Origin: JAHCHG01 sp038246645
GTDB lineage: Bacteria; Acidobacteriota; Blastocatellia; Pyrinomonadales; Pyrinomonadaceae
DNA length: 34,188 nucleotides
Direction: 5' to 3'
NCBI GenBank assembly: GCA_038246645.1
Contig: JBBRVS010000032.1
Coordinates: 1 to 34,188, forward strand
Part shown: positions 16,319-24,651 of the stretch, in pieces
Position numbering within the stretch: the stretch's first letter is position 1
Layout of the letters: every line of letters starts with the position of its first letter
Translations under genes and position numbers: made by a program
The notes under the pieces: generated by a model
What the model saw: only the letters and a program-made list of their open reading frames with translations
What the model was told of the DNA's origin: nothing
Database searches by the model: none

Positions 16319-17956
16319 TTAGCTGTGCGAACTCTTCAGCCGCACAGCCAGGATATGCTCGCACGGACCTTTTCTAAGTTCGTTCATCATAAAAAAATTG
16401 CAATCACAAACAGCTTTTATGAGCCGCTGATCGTTGTCAATCGTCAGCGAAACTTTTAGATTTTTGTTTTTATCGAGAACCGTTCCGCCGATTTCTAAAA
16501 TTCCGTTTTGCTTTGATTCGCGCCCTGTTATTTTAACTTTATCGCCTTCTAAAAACTTTGCCGCCGATTCTTCGCGCTCATTGGCAAACCGCAGTTTTTC
16601 AAACGGCAAAGGATCGCGGCTGAGTTCGCGGGTGCGATAAACGCCTTTGTCTAAATCGTAAATTGCGCGTCCGGCTTGCGCGAAAGCGGAAAGTGCGCCG
16701 AGAATCGTGCTCCGGTCAAGATTCAATTTTCGTGCCAGATCATCGGGCGCGGCAAACCAATTTTCCTTTAATCCGCGAAAAACTTCCTCTTTTGTAAATT
16801 CGTCCACATCCGCGCGCGGCGCGAGCAGATCGAAATTTCCCGCCTTTGACCAATCGTTTGCCGTCCAGCCGGAAAGCCCCAGCGTGAAATTCAAATCGCC
16901 CAGATCCGCGATATAAAACGAAGGCAATCCGTTGCCGAGCAGATGAATCGTAAATTTTTTCGCGACCGAAATCAGACGCTCAAGAATCAAAATCCGCCGT
17001 CTGCCCCAAACTCTGATGTCGTGCGAATCTGCGCCTTCAAAACGCGTTCTCGCGCAAATTATCTCGATATTCCAGGGTTCTAAAATTATTTTGACCGGCT
17101 CATTCGGTTTCAAAATATAACGCATCGAACGCGGACTCATCTTTTCTTTTTTGCGCCGCAAAATAAAGCATATATTATGAACATCCAAAGGATGCAGATC
17201 AAATTTGACGGTCGGAAGGCTCATCGCCGACGAAACCTGCAAAAATCCGCGCACCCAAGAATCGGGCAGATCAATTTTTACTTCTTTAAATGCGTCTTCA
17301 TTTGTTGTCGAAACTTCAAAACCCGACGGGTCAATCTCAAATTTCGTCTGTTTATAAGTTCTGATCTTTTGAAATTCGTCATAAAGCGCGGCGGAATAAT
17401 CAATATTCGTCGTGCCGCATTCAAACTCGCGCACATTTTCAAAAACCTCGTAATTTGCGCCGAGCCTTCCGTAACTCGATTCGTCTTCGGAAAAACATTC
17501 AAAGAAAACCTCGTCCGGGTGAACCGTAATGACCGGATCGAGAACAAACCACATATCGCGGAATTTCTCGTAAAGAAATTTATAATATGCCGCTCGCGCC
17601 GTGTAAAAAGGCTGCCAGCGCGATGATTTCCGGCTGTTCAAATCAGTTAATTCGCTCTGCAAAACATTAATTTTTGCCGCAACTTCCGTGCGCTGCGCGG
17701 CGACCGATTGCCAATCAATTTCTTCGCGCTGCGCCGCCCATTCTTTGTAGGCGGTTTTGTCTTTTGCCTTAAAACGAAGATCGGAAACAACCACGTCGTG
17801 AAGCGCGGAAATCGCTTCGCGGAATTCGAGTTTTTGGCGCAATTCGCCGATGAAATAGGTCGGCTGGCGGCTCGCGTCCGGCACGAACGACATGGCGGTT
17901 GCCGCGCTCGAACTTGCGACTGATGAACTTCCTTTATAAGCGTAATCAAACAGCAT
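16319..17956 (-). CDS. Retron effector-side protein: winged helix + SWIM zinc finger
   Basis: A 545-residue protein. The C terminus has a complete SWIM zinc finger, CxC-x12-CxH: Cys517, Cys519, Cys532 and His534. A winged-helix-like segment lies at about 388-445 (FTKEEVFRGLKENW, DDLARKLNLDRSTILGALSA). The first 380 residues have no domain I recognise but are well-behaved globular sequence. Its ATG (17956) overlaps the end of the WGR gene by 11 bp, and its end abuts the ncRNA. The pairing of a WH-SWIM protein, a WGR/ARM protein and an RT corresponds to the type XIII retron class as I know it. Which of the two proteins is toxic is not visible from sequence. Confidence 0.88.
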   Translation of the reverse strand: MLFDYAYKGSSSVASSSAATAMSFVPDASRQPTYFIGELRQKLEFREAISALHDVVVSDLRFKAKDKTAYKEWAAQREEIDWQSVAAQRTEVAAKINVLQSELTDLNSRKSSRWQPFYTARAAYYKFLYEKFRDMWFVLDPVITVHPDEVFFECFSEDESSYGRLGANYEVFENVREFECGTTNIDYSAALYDEFQKIRTYKQTKFEIDPSGFEVSTTNEDAFKEVKIDLPDSWVRGFLQVSSAMSLPTVKFDLHPLDVHNICFILRRKKEKMSPRSMRYILKPNEPVKIILEPWNIEIICARTRFEGADSHDIRVWGRRRILILERLISVAKKFTIHLLGNGLPSFYIADLGDLNFTLGLSGWTANDWSKAGNFDLLAPRADVDEFTKEEVFRGLKENWFAAPDDLARKLNLDRSTILGALSAFAQAGRAIYDLDKGVYRTRELSRDPLPFEKLRFANEREESAAKFLEGDKVKITGRESKQNGILEIGGTVLDKNKNLKVSLTIDNDQRLIKAVCDCNFFMMNELRKGPCEHILAVRLKSSHS

Positions 17957-20900
17957 TTATGGTTCGGACCTCCGTTTGATTTATTTTTATCGGCAAATTG
18001 ATTTCGGGAAATGCGCGGCGAATTTTCAGCATACTTTCGATCATTTTCGCTTTGTCGCCAATTGCCAGAGTCGCCGATTGACGCGCTAAGATGCCGGCGG
18101 CGATTTTTGCGCTTTCTTCATTTTTTAACGCTTCCGTTTCTAAAAATTTCAGCACGCGGTCTTTTGCCGCTCGTGAACGATTAACGAGCGATAAAACTCT
18201 CGTAAAATACGGCGCGAGCTTTTCGAGTTTTTCGGGCGAATCCGCTGCGTGATTTTCCAGATAATTCGTCGCAAAAAGCTGCATTGACGCGCTCACGTGT
18301 TCGCTTAATTTCAAAAGATATTCCGCGCCGTTTTCTTTTTCAAAGTAAATTAAAAGCAGATCGCGCCCGAATTTCTGCGTTTCTTCTTTGACCGAATCGC
18401 AAATCGCCGTCAAAATCTCCGGCGTCAATTCCTTTGCAGTAAAATTTTTGCGGAAATAGTCGCGCCAAAATTCGCGCGAATCGCGCCATTTTCCGTCAAG
18501 AGCGCGAACCAGATACGAAACTTCTTCGCGCATTTTTTCAATAGTTTTTCCGGCGATTGTCCAGGAAGTTCGGCGAATCGCCAAAATTTCGTGGTTGGAG
18601 AGTTCGACGATTTCTTCCGTAGAAAATTCGTTTTTCCAGTCTTCGGCTCTCGCCTGCAAGATCAAACCGCCCGCTTCATTTGCTTCGGCAAAGTTTGAAT
18701 TTACAAGAAGTTTCGCCGTTTCAAAATCGGCAAATTTTGTCCAAACGGGCAATTCCTTCAAAAGACTCAAAAGTCTGACGCGAACGCCTTCGTGTTTTTC
18801 TTCAAGCAAAAGCGCGATGAAGATCGAATTTGAGAGATTTTCATTGAAAATTTCATTATTTGCCGAAAGACGCACGGCAATCGGGCGCGTCGAATTAAAA
18901 ACGTCGAAAAGTTCGTGCGATAAAAGCGCGACGATCACGCTTTCACGTTTCAGAAGATTTTCGTCCGGCAATTTACCAAAAAGTTTGATGCCGATATTTC
19001 TGATCTGCTGAAATTCCGAGGCGATCAAAGAATTTATCAGTTCATCCGGCAAATTTTCCGCCTCTATTTCCTGGTCGAGCAAAACATTTCCGCCGAATTG
19101 CTGAACTTCCGCTAATGAATGTGCGAGCAAACCTTTGATCGTTTCAAAATTAAGAGTGCGTAATTGTCCCGGAAAACTTTTCAACAGCGCGTCGCTCAAA
19201 TTTATTGCAATTTCGCGTTTTTCCTCGTCAAACGAAATCATTTCGGCGATCAAAACCGCGATCAGATTTTTCGCTTCCGCGTCGCTGTAAATGCCTGCCT
19301 GCATTAAATTTGCGGCAAATGTTCGCGCATCCGCGTGTTTTGAAGTAAAAAGTTTGAGCAAAACGGACGCGTCTTTGGCAAATAATTCGCGCCTTTCAGC
19401 AATCCATCTGAAACCTTCGGCGCGTGCCTCGGCATCTTCGGAAGTAGCAACCGCGACCGCCAGTTCGATATTCGGATGTGCCGCGTCATAAAGTTTTTTT
19501 GCCAGTTCAAAACCGAATTTCGCCGTAATTGCAAACGGGCGCGAAAGAAGCATTAAAATTACTTCAACGTCAAATTGTTCAACAAATTCCCGGCAATCAC
19601 GCAAGGCTTTAACGGCAAATTCGTGAACCGGCGCGCATTCGCTTTCCGCTAAAAGATGAAGCAGACCGACCGGATTTTTTTCCCAAAGATGCGGAAAGGC
19701 TTCTTCGCGCACTTTCGGCATTTCATCGCCGGGTTTGAATCCCGCTTTCAGACGAAAACCGCGCGATCCGGTTTTGTATTCATAACGCGGCGAATTTTCG
19801 TAAAGTAGATGATTAAAAAGAAGATACGGCGAAAAACTGTCCCAGTAAATTTCTGTAGCGCGCCGATTTTGCCAGTTCCAGTTTCCGTTTTCATCATAAT
19901 AATTATAAAAAACCGATTTTTTCGGCGTGTTTGCGTCCAGGTCGGAAAATTCGAGAAGAGCACCGACCGCGAGTTTTACATAATTTTCCGCGTCGCCGAT
20001 TTCGCCCAAACGCCGCAATGTCCGCCACGTTCTCCGTTGGAAATAATCCTTTGTTTTACTGCTGTAAGCGAGGCGCGAATTTTCTTTTGAAAGTTCTTTT
20101 TTATAGTTTTGAATGTATTCCCATTCGCCGTTTTCCTTCGGCACAGAAATCCATTCGCCCCAGTAAGACGCGCGGAATCCGGCTTTTGAAGTTTCAAAAC
20201 GCTTTGCCAAAATCCCGAAAACTTCCGCGTCGCGGCGGTATTCGGCGATTTTAAAGATTTGCCGGACGGGTTTGAAAAAATTAACTTTTAAGGGAATTTC
20301 GCGCACGATTTTCAGTAAAACGGGGCGCGTTGTTTCGTTGTCAATTTCGTAAAGCCGCGTTAAATAGTCAAAACTTTTGCCTTTGACTTGGCTGATTTCA
20401 TCGCGCAGAGCGTTTTCCAGATTTTCCGCCTCATTATTTTTGATAAAATTCTGAAGTTCGTCGGGAAGTTTGAGAATTGCTTTTTCTCGCAAATCTTTTC
20501 GCTTTGCATCATCACCGATTTTGCAAATCGCTTCACGTGCAATGCGGCGGACGTGTTCGGCTTGGTGATCTGCAAACTTTTCCAGATCGGAAATATTTTC
20601 TTCTCCGCCGCAAAATCCCAAACTCCAGGCGATACAATAATCGCGCAATTCTTTTGCCGTGCCGATCAAATTGACGAGATGCGGCGCGGCTTCCTTGATC
20701 TTCAATTCTCCGGCTCGCCAGATTATCCGCTCGATGCGCGGATTGCTTTTGGCTTTCGCGCTCTGCAAATCTTCAATTATTTTTTGATTTCTTTCTTCAT
20801 TATCAGAAGATTTTGTAAAACTAACCTTAGCTTTTTCAGCAGTTTCCGCTTTTTCTCCCGTAATGTGATAACCCTTTCGCGTTTTTTCGTCAACCAGTTT

Positions 20901-21092
20901 TTGAAAGATCTTTTCGGCTTCGGCAAGATTTACCGGATTTGGTGTTTTTACACCTTCTTTTAATTCTGTTCCGCGTCTGCCGTAGCGAAAATTGATGACG
21001 AATTTTTCGCCGATTTCGCACAAATCCACTTCATAAACCTTGTCGGAATTTCCTTCTCTGAAATGAAGTTTTGTCTGGCAAACGAGTTTCAT
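17946..21092 (-). CDS. Retron partner: WGR domain + HEAT/ARM-like repeat protein
   Basis: A 1048-residue protein. Residues 1-80 form a WGR domain (DKVYEVDLCEIGEKFVINF, then YGRRGTEL at 37-44, where the name-giving W is replaced by Y). The remainder is alpha-helical repeat sequence of the HEAT/armadillo kind; paired-helix repeats are clear at about 95-215 (LKIKEAAPHLVNLIGTAKEL, ADHQAEHVRRIAREAICKI) and 520-800. WGR domains in PARPs bind nicked DNA, so this protein may sense or hold msDNA; this is inference. It is the first gene of the minus-strand retron operon and divergent from the gene at 21241. The class matches the ARM component of type XIII retrons. Confidence 0.88.
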   Translation of the reverse strand: MKLVCQTKLHFREGNSDKVYEVDLCEIGEKFVINFRYGRRGTELKEGVKTPNPVNLAEAEKIFQKLVDEKTRKGYHITGEKAETAEKAKVSFTKSSDNEERNQKIIEDLQSAKAKSNPRIERIIWRAGELKIKEAAPHLVNLIGTAKELRDYCIAWSLGFCGGEENISDLEKFADHQAEHVRRIAREAICKIGDDAKRKDLREKAILKLPDELQNFIKNNEAENLENALRDEISQVKGKSFDYLTRLYEIDNETTRPVLLKIVREIPLKVNFFKPVRQIFKIAEYRRDAEVFGILAKRFETSKAGFRASYWGEWISVPKENGEWEYIQNYKKELSKENSRLAYSSKTKDYFQRRTWRTLRRLGEIGDAENYVKLAVGALLEFSDLDANTPKKSVFYNYYDENGNWNWQNRRATEIYWDSFSPYLLFNHLLYENSPRYEYKTGSRGFRLKAGFKPGDEMPKVREEAFPHLWEKNPVGLLHLLAESECAPVHEFAVKALRDCREFVEQFDVEVILMLLSRPFAITAKFGFELAKKLYDAAHPNIELAVAVATSEDAEARAEGFRWIAERRELFAKDASVLLKLFTSKHADARTFAANLMQAGIYSDAEAKNLIAVLIAEMISFDEEKREIAINLSDALLKSFPGQLRTLNFETIKGLLAHSLAEVQQFGGNVLLDQEIEAENLPDELINSLIASEFQQIRNIGIKLFGKLPDENLLKRESVIVALLSHELFDVFNSTRPIAVRLSANNEIFNENLSNSIFIALLLEEKHEGVRVRLLSLLKELPVWTKFADFETAKLLVNSNFAEANEAGGLILQARAEDWKNEFSTEEIVELSNHEILAIRRTSWTIAGKTIEKMREEVSYLVRALDGKWRDSREFWRDYFRKNFTAKELTPEILTAICDSVKEETQKFGRDLLLIYFEKENGAEYLLKLSEHVSASMQLFATNYLENHAADSPEKLEKLAPYFTRVLSLVNRSRAAKDRVLKFLETEALKNEESAKIAAGILARQSATLAIGDKAKMIESMLKIRRAFPEINLPIKINQTEVRTINAV

Positions 21093-21105
21093 ATTCTTTA
21101 ACCGT

Positions 21106-21121
21106 GTTTCATTTGTGAAAC
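21106..21121. promoter_or_regulatory. Small palindrome upstream of the retron operon
   Basis: gtttca-tttg-tgaaac is a 6-bp perfect inverted repeat located 14 bp before the start of the WGR gene (ATG at 21092), in the 148-bp divergent spacer. It could be an operator or a leader hairpin. On the plus strand the same spacer has tataat (21203-21208) and aagga before the ATG at 21241. No strong -35 was found on either strand. Confidence 0.3.
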
Positions 21122-21240
21122 ATTATTTCATAAATTACAAATCAAGGCAAGTTTCCAAAAAAATTGTTGCGAACTTCAGTTTAATAAGCAAGATATTTAG
21201 TTTATAATCCAAAAAGACACCAAATTTCAAGGAAAATTTT

Positions 21241-21669
21241 ATGAGCAATCAATCAACCGTATCAGATATTTTTCGCCGCGCATTGGAAATCAGACAAGCG
21301 AATCCGAACGGCGACTTTAAAGACGTAACGGAAAAAATCGTCGGCGAATTCGGCGGAACACCGTTTCCGTCGCCCGCGTTTTTGACAATTCCCGAATACG
21401 ACAACATCGCGCCGGAAGAAGATTGGACTGCCGGACTGCCGGTCGTTCTGCGCGGAATTCAAAACGAAGATTGGACGGAAATCGCGCACGGCATCGTAAT
21501 TAGTCTGGAACAAGTCGAAAATTATCCGAAAGAATCCGGCAGAGAAGACGCGCCGGAGAAAGAATGGCGCAACCGCCGCAAAGGAATCGCCGAAGCCGAC
21601 GACAAAAATATCAGCAAATGGATGCCGGAAGATTTGATGAATATAGCGCAACGCTCGGTGAAACAATAA
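21241..21669 (+). CDS. Unknown 142-residue protein
   Basis: An acidic soluble protein without signal peptide or membrane helix. The ribosome site AAGGA lies 9 nt before ATG 21241, supporting this start. The sequence has a helical N terminus (TVSDIFRRALEIRQANPNGD), a central PFPSPAFLTIPEYDNIAPEEDW segment split by prolines, and a helical C terminus. I do not recognise a family. It is divergently oriented from the retron operon and 80 bp upstream of the quinone oxidoreductase gene, so it may be either retron neighbourhood or ordinary chromosome. Confidence 0.75.
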   Translation: MSNQSTVSDIFRRALEIRQANPNGDFKDVTEKIVGEFGGTPFPSPAFLTIPEYDNIAPEEDWTAGLPVVLRGIQNEDWTEIAHGIVISLEQVENYPKESGREDAPEKEWRNRRKGIAEADDKNISKWMPEDLMNIAQRSVKQ

Positions 21670-21672
21670 GAA

Positions 21673-21745
21673 AATTTACAGGGATAACAAGATGAAAAAG
21701 ATTTTTTGTTTTTATCCCTGTATATCTTTGTCATCCCTGTAAATT
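21673..21745. repeat. Inverted repeat with tacagggat units
   Basis: aatttacagggat (21673-21685) recurs inverted as atccctgtaaatt (21733-21745), with further matching acaagat/atctttgt. A second atccctgtat (21714-21723) makes a partial direct repeat. It fills the 79-bp spacer between the 142-residue gene and the quinone oxidoreductase, and includes the latter's leader. Confidence 0.55.
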
Positions 21746-21748
21746 CTT

Positions 21749-22735
21749 ATGAAGGCAGTTTTTATCACAGAATTCGGCGGCGCGGAAAATCTCGAACTGC
21801 GTGAAGTCGAAAATCCGGCACAACCTGAAAAAAACCAAGTTTTAGTCAAGATCAAAGCATCGGGCGTAAACCGCGCCGACATTTTGCAGCGCAAGGGGTT
21901 TTATCCCGCGCCGAAAGGTTTTCCCGAACGCATTTTGGGTTTGGAATTTGCGGGCGAAGTTGCGGAAACGGGCGAAAATGTTACGGATTTCAAGATCGGC
22001 GACAGAGTTTTCGGCATCACGGCGGGCGGCGGAAATGCGGAATTTATTTTAACGAAAGACGCTCACTTAGCAAAAATTCCCGAAAATTTGAGTTTTACGG
22101 AAGCCGCGACTTTTCCGGAAGTTTTTATTACGGCAAACGACGCGATTTTTACGCAGGGCGAATTAAAATCAGGCGAAACGCTCCTTATTCACGCCGTCGG
22201 TTCGGGCGTTGGTTTAGCGGCTCTGCAATTGGCAAAAGCAAAAGGCGCCCGAGTTTTCGGAACTTCGCGAACGGCTGAAAAACTCGCTCAATGCAAAGAA
22301 TTCGGGCTTGATGCTGCGATTTCAACGAGTGAAAATAAAGAATTTTCACAAATAATCAAAGAAAAAACCGGCGCAAAAGGCGTTGATGTAATTCTTGATC
22401 TGGTCGGCGCGAGCTATTTTGCGGAAAACCTGGAATCTCTGGCACTGAAAGGGCGCCTGATTCTGGTCGGTCTGGTCAGCGGAAGATCGGCGGAATTCGA
22501 TCTCGGAAAGGCTTTGTCGAAACGCTTGAAAATCATCGGAACGGTTTTGCGCTCGCGTTCTTCGGAAGAAAAAGCGGAAGCGACTAAATCATTTATCGAC
22601 AATGTTTTACCTCTGATCGAAGCGGGAAAGATCAAGCCGAATTTGGATAAAATCTTTAAAGCGGAAAACGCGAGCGAGGCACACGAATATCTGGAATCGA
22701 ATGAGAGTTTCGGAAAAGTTATTTTAGAATTTTAA
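21749..22735 (+). CDS. NAD(P)H quinone oxidoreductase, PIG3-like (zinc-independent MDR)
   Basis: A 328-residue medium-chain dehydrogenase/reductase. The family opening is MKAVFITEFGGAENLELREV; the GVNRADILQRKGFYPAP block is characteristic of the PIG3-type quinone reductases. The nucleotide-binding glycine motif is HAVGSGVGLAALQLAKAKGA (residues 148-167). The conserved GVDVILDLVG segment follows near 211. There are no zinc-binding cysteines. The enzyme reduces quinones with NADPH in one-electron or hydride steps. Start at 21749 gives the usual N terminus. No operon partner is evident. Confidence 0.92.
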   Translation: MKAVFITEFGGAENLELREVENPAQPEKNQVLVKIKASGVNRADILQRKGFYPAPKGFPERILGLEFAGEVAETGENVTDFKIGDRVFGITAGGGNAEFILTKDAHLAKIPENLSFTEAATFPEVFITANDAIFTQGELKSGETLLIHAVGSGVGLAALQLAKAKGARVFGTSRTAEKLAQCKEFGLDAAISTSENKEFSQIIKEKTGAKGVDVILDLVGASYFAENLESLALKGRLILVGLVSGRSAEFDLGKALSKRLKIIGTVLRSRSSEEKAEATKSFIDNVLPLIEAGKIKPNLDKIFKAENASEAHEYLESNESFGKVILEF

Positions 22736-22801
22736 CGGAATTTAGTTTTTCACGCAGAGCGGCGCAAAGATCGCAGAGAGATTTTTAAATTTTTCACCAA
22801 A

Positions 22802-23071
22802 TCAATCGGCTTTTTTTGCAATTCTCGCGGCGGCTTCGTCCGTTACGATGCACAGACCTGAAACATTTTGCTCTTTCAGCTGCTGCATTTTTTGAAAAGC
22901 CTCGTCGTAAGTCAGATTGTTTGCCGCGCTGGATTCAAATGTGACAACCGACCAGCGCGGCTCGCCGAGTTCAAACAAAACTTCCGGGTTTGAAGCATTT
23001 TCTGCCGGGGCAACTTCTTCGGCTCGAGCAGTTTTCAATTCCATTTGATTTTCCTCTTTTTCGTCCGACAT
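22802..23071 (-). CDS. Small hypothetical acidic protein
   Basis: An 89-residue soluble protein, acidic N-terminal half (MSDEKEENQMELKTARAEEV) followed by a compact C-terminal half (GEPRWSVVTFESSAANNLTY and EQNVSGLCIVTDEAAARIAKK). It is isolated on the minus strand between two plus-strand genes. The C-terminal half looks like a small alpha/beta domain; no family is recognised. The frame begins with an ATG at 23071 but has no strong ribosome site, so it is likely but not certain to be real. Confidence 0.6.
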   Translation of the reverse strand: MSDEKEENQMELKTARAEEVAPAENASNPEVLFELGEPRWSVVTFESSAANNLTYDEAFQKMQQLKEQNVSGLCIVTDEAAARIAKKAD

Positions 23072-23500
23072 TTTTTTCTGCTGCTATTGGCACTCCGTTA
23101 ATTCAATCCGAAAATTTTAACTTTCAGATTAAGTGAAACATATCACAACCTTTAGCGGATTGTAAAAGTTTTTTTGCCCTTGAAAAGTCAAAAAGTTCTG
23201 AAATTATGATGATTTAGGGTTGCTTGCGAGTTGTTTCTTTGGGAAACTTTAACTCAAAAGCAATAGACATTATTGGAAATAAGAAATAAACCACGAAAGG
23301 ACACGAAGAAAACACGAAGTTAATTAAAAAAGTTTGTAAACCGATAAAAATTTTCGCATTCTTTATTAAATCGTGAATTTGACGAACAAAATTCTTCGTG
23401 AAATCTTCGCGAAATCTTCGTGGTTTATTGTTTCCAATAATGTCTAATAACCGAAAAATGCAAAACAAACCGAAAATCAACGCATCAAAAAAACTAAGAA
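23072..23500. other. 429-bp intergenic region holding a long inverted repeat
   Basis: No convincing gene. The right half is filled by the cacgaag-type inverted repeat (23265-23445). The left half is AT-rich and contains the leader of the 22802-23071 gene. Confidence 0.5.
23265..23445. repeat. Long inverted repeat with cacgaag units
   Basis: The outer arms agacattattggaaa (23265-23279) and tttccaataatgtct (23431-23445) are perfect. Inside them taaaccacgaa matches ttcgtggttta, and each arm then carries two or three cacgaag-like units (23292-23319 and 23394-23422). The 75-bp centre is AT-rich. The structure resembles a miniature element or a repetitive intergenic palindrome rather than a terminator. 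Confidence 0.65.
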
Positions 23501-24571
23501 ATGAATTATAACGAAACAATTTTTATGACGGGTTTTCCGGGGTTTATCGCCGGCAGACTGGTCGAGCGTCTGGCAAAACCCGAAACACAGATTTTCCTGC
23601 TCGTTCAGAAAAATTTTATTGATAAAGCCTTAAAAGATGTAGCGGTTATCGCCAAGAAGACGAACACGCCGCTCGATAATTTCGCGCTGGTCGAAGGCGA
23701 TATTACATTGAAAAATCTCGGAATAAATGAAGCCGATCTGGAAATCGTCCGCCGGCAGACGACCGATGTTTATCATCTGGCAGCGATCTATGACCTGGAA
23801 GTTGCGAAAGATCTGGCGCAAAAAGTTAATGTCGAAGGCACGCGAAATGTCAATAAACTTGTCAAATCTTTGCCGAATTTGCGCCGTTATAATTATATTT
23901 CGACCTGTTATGTCGCCGGAAAACGCGAGGGCATAATTTATGAAAACGAACTCGAACACAAAGAAGAGTTTCGCAATTTTTACGAAGAAACAAAATATCT
24001 GGCGGAACTCGAAGTCGAAAAGTTAAAAGACGAATTGCCCGTTACGATTTTTCGTCCGTCGGTCGTCTGCGGCGATTCAAAAACGGGCGAAACGGCGAAA
24101 TATGACGGAATTTATTACGTCATCAGATTTTTATTGAAATTTCCCGAAATTTTCCGGCTCGTCAATGTCGGAAACAATGATGTCCGGCTCAATCTCGTGC
24201 CGGTTGATTTTGTCGTTGACTCAATGATCGCGCTGGCAAATGATGAAAAGGCGGTCGGCAAAACAATCGCGCTTGCCGATCCGAATCCGCTGACGACGAA
24301 AAACTTGTGCGATGCGATTGCCGAAGCGGTGACAAACAAAAAATCGGTCATCACGCCGCCGCCGAAATTGGTCGAAACCTTCTTGAGTTCGCCGATTTCG
24401 CCGCCGCTGACGGGTTTGCCGCATTCGGGTGTGCCGTATTTTTTTGTTCCGCAAACATATGACACGGGCATTTCTAAAAATCTGCTGGCAGCGCATAATA
24501 TTTCCTGCCCGAAGTTTCCCGATTATGTGAAAAATCTCGTAAAATTTGTTGAAGAAAACCCGAAATTGTAA
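23501..24571 (+). CDS. SDR-family NAD(P)-dependent reductase (thioester-reductase-like)
   Basis: A 356-residue extended short-chain dehydrogenase. The N-terminal glycine motif is MTGFPGFIAG (9-18), with the catalytic pair in YEETKYLAE (Tyr161, Lys165) and DVYHLAAIYDLEV near 89. The motif FRPSVVCGDS follows. These features resemble the NAD-binding_4/thioester-reductase group that includes fatty acyl-CoA reductases. Likely a lipid or polyketide-related reductase, but the substrate is not deducible. The start ATG 23501 gives the correct Rossmann opening. The last 50 residues are unremarkable. Confidence 0.85.
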   Translation: MNYNETIFMTGFPGFIAGRLVERLAKPETQIFLLVQKNFIDKALKDVAVIAKKTNTPLDNFALVEGDITLKNLGINEADLEIVRRQTTDVYHLAAIYDLEVAKDLAQKVNVEGTRNVNKLVKSLPNLRRYNYISTCYVAGKREGIIYENELEHKEEFRNFYEETKYLAELEVEKLKDELPVTIFRPSVVCGDSKTGETAKYDGIYYVIRFLLKFPEIFRLVNVGNNDVRLNLVPVDFVVDSMIALANDEKAVGKTIALADPNPLTTKNLCDAIAEAVTNKKSVITPPPKLVETFLSSPISPPLTGLPHSGVPYFFVPQTYDTGISKNLLAAHNISCPKFPDYVKNLVKFVEENPKL

Positions 24572-24651
24572 AAAAACTCGCAAAAAGCATATTTTTCTGC
24601 AAATGACGCATCATAAGCTCAAACAAGGCTTTGATAAAAAAGAGGTTTTTT

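Noticed and set aside
22741..22800. cacgcagag-type repeat after the quinone oxidoreductase as a mobile element
   Set aside because: Only a short, one-armed cacgcagagcggcgcaaag-like stretch; too little structure to call.
23214..23519. Minus-strand 101-codon frame over the cacgaag inverted repeat
   Set aside because: It is made largely of repeat sequence, overlaps the start of the SDR gene and has no protein-like features.
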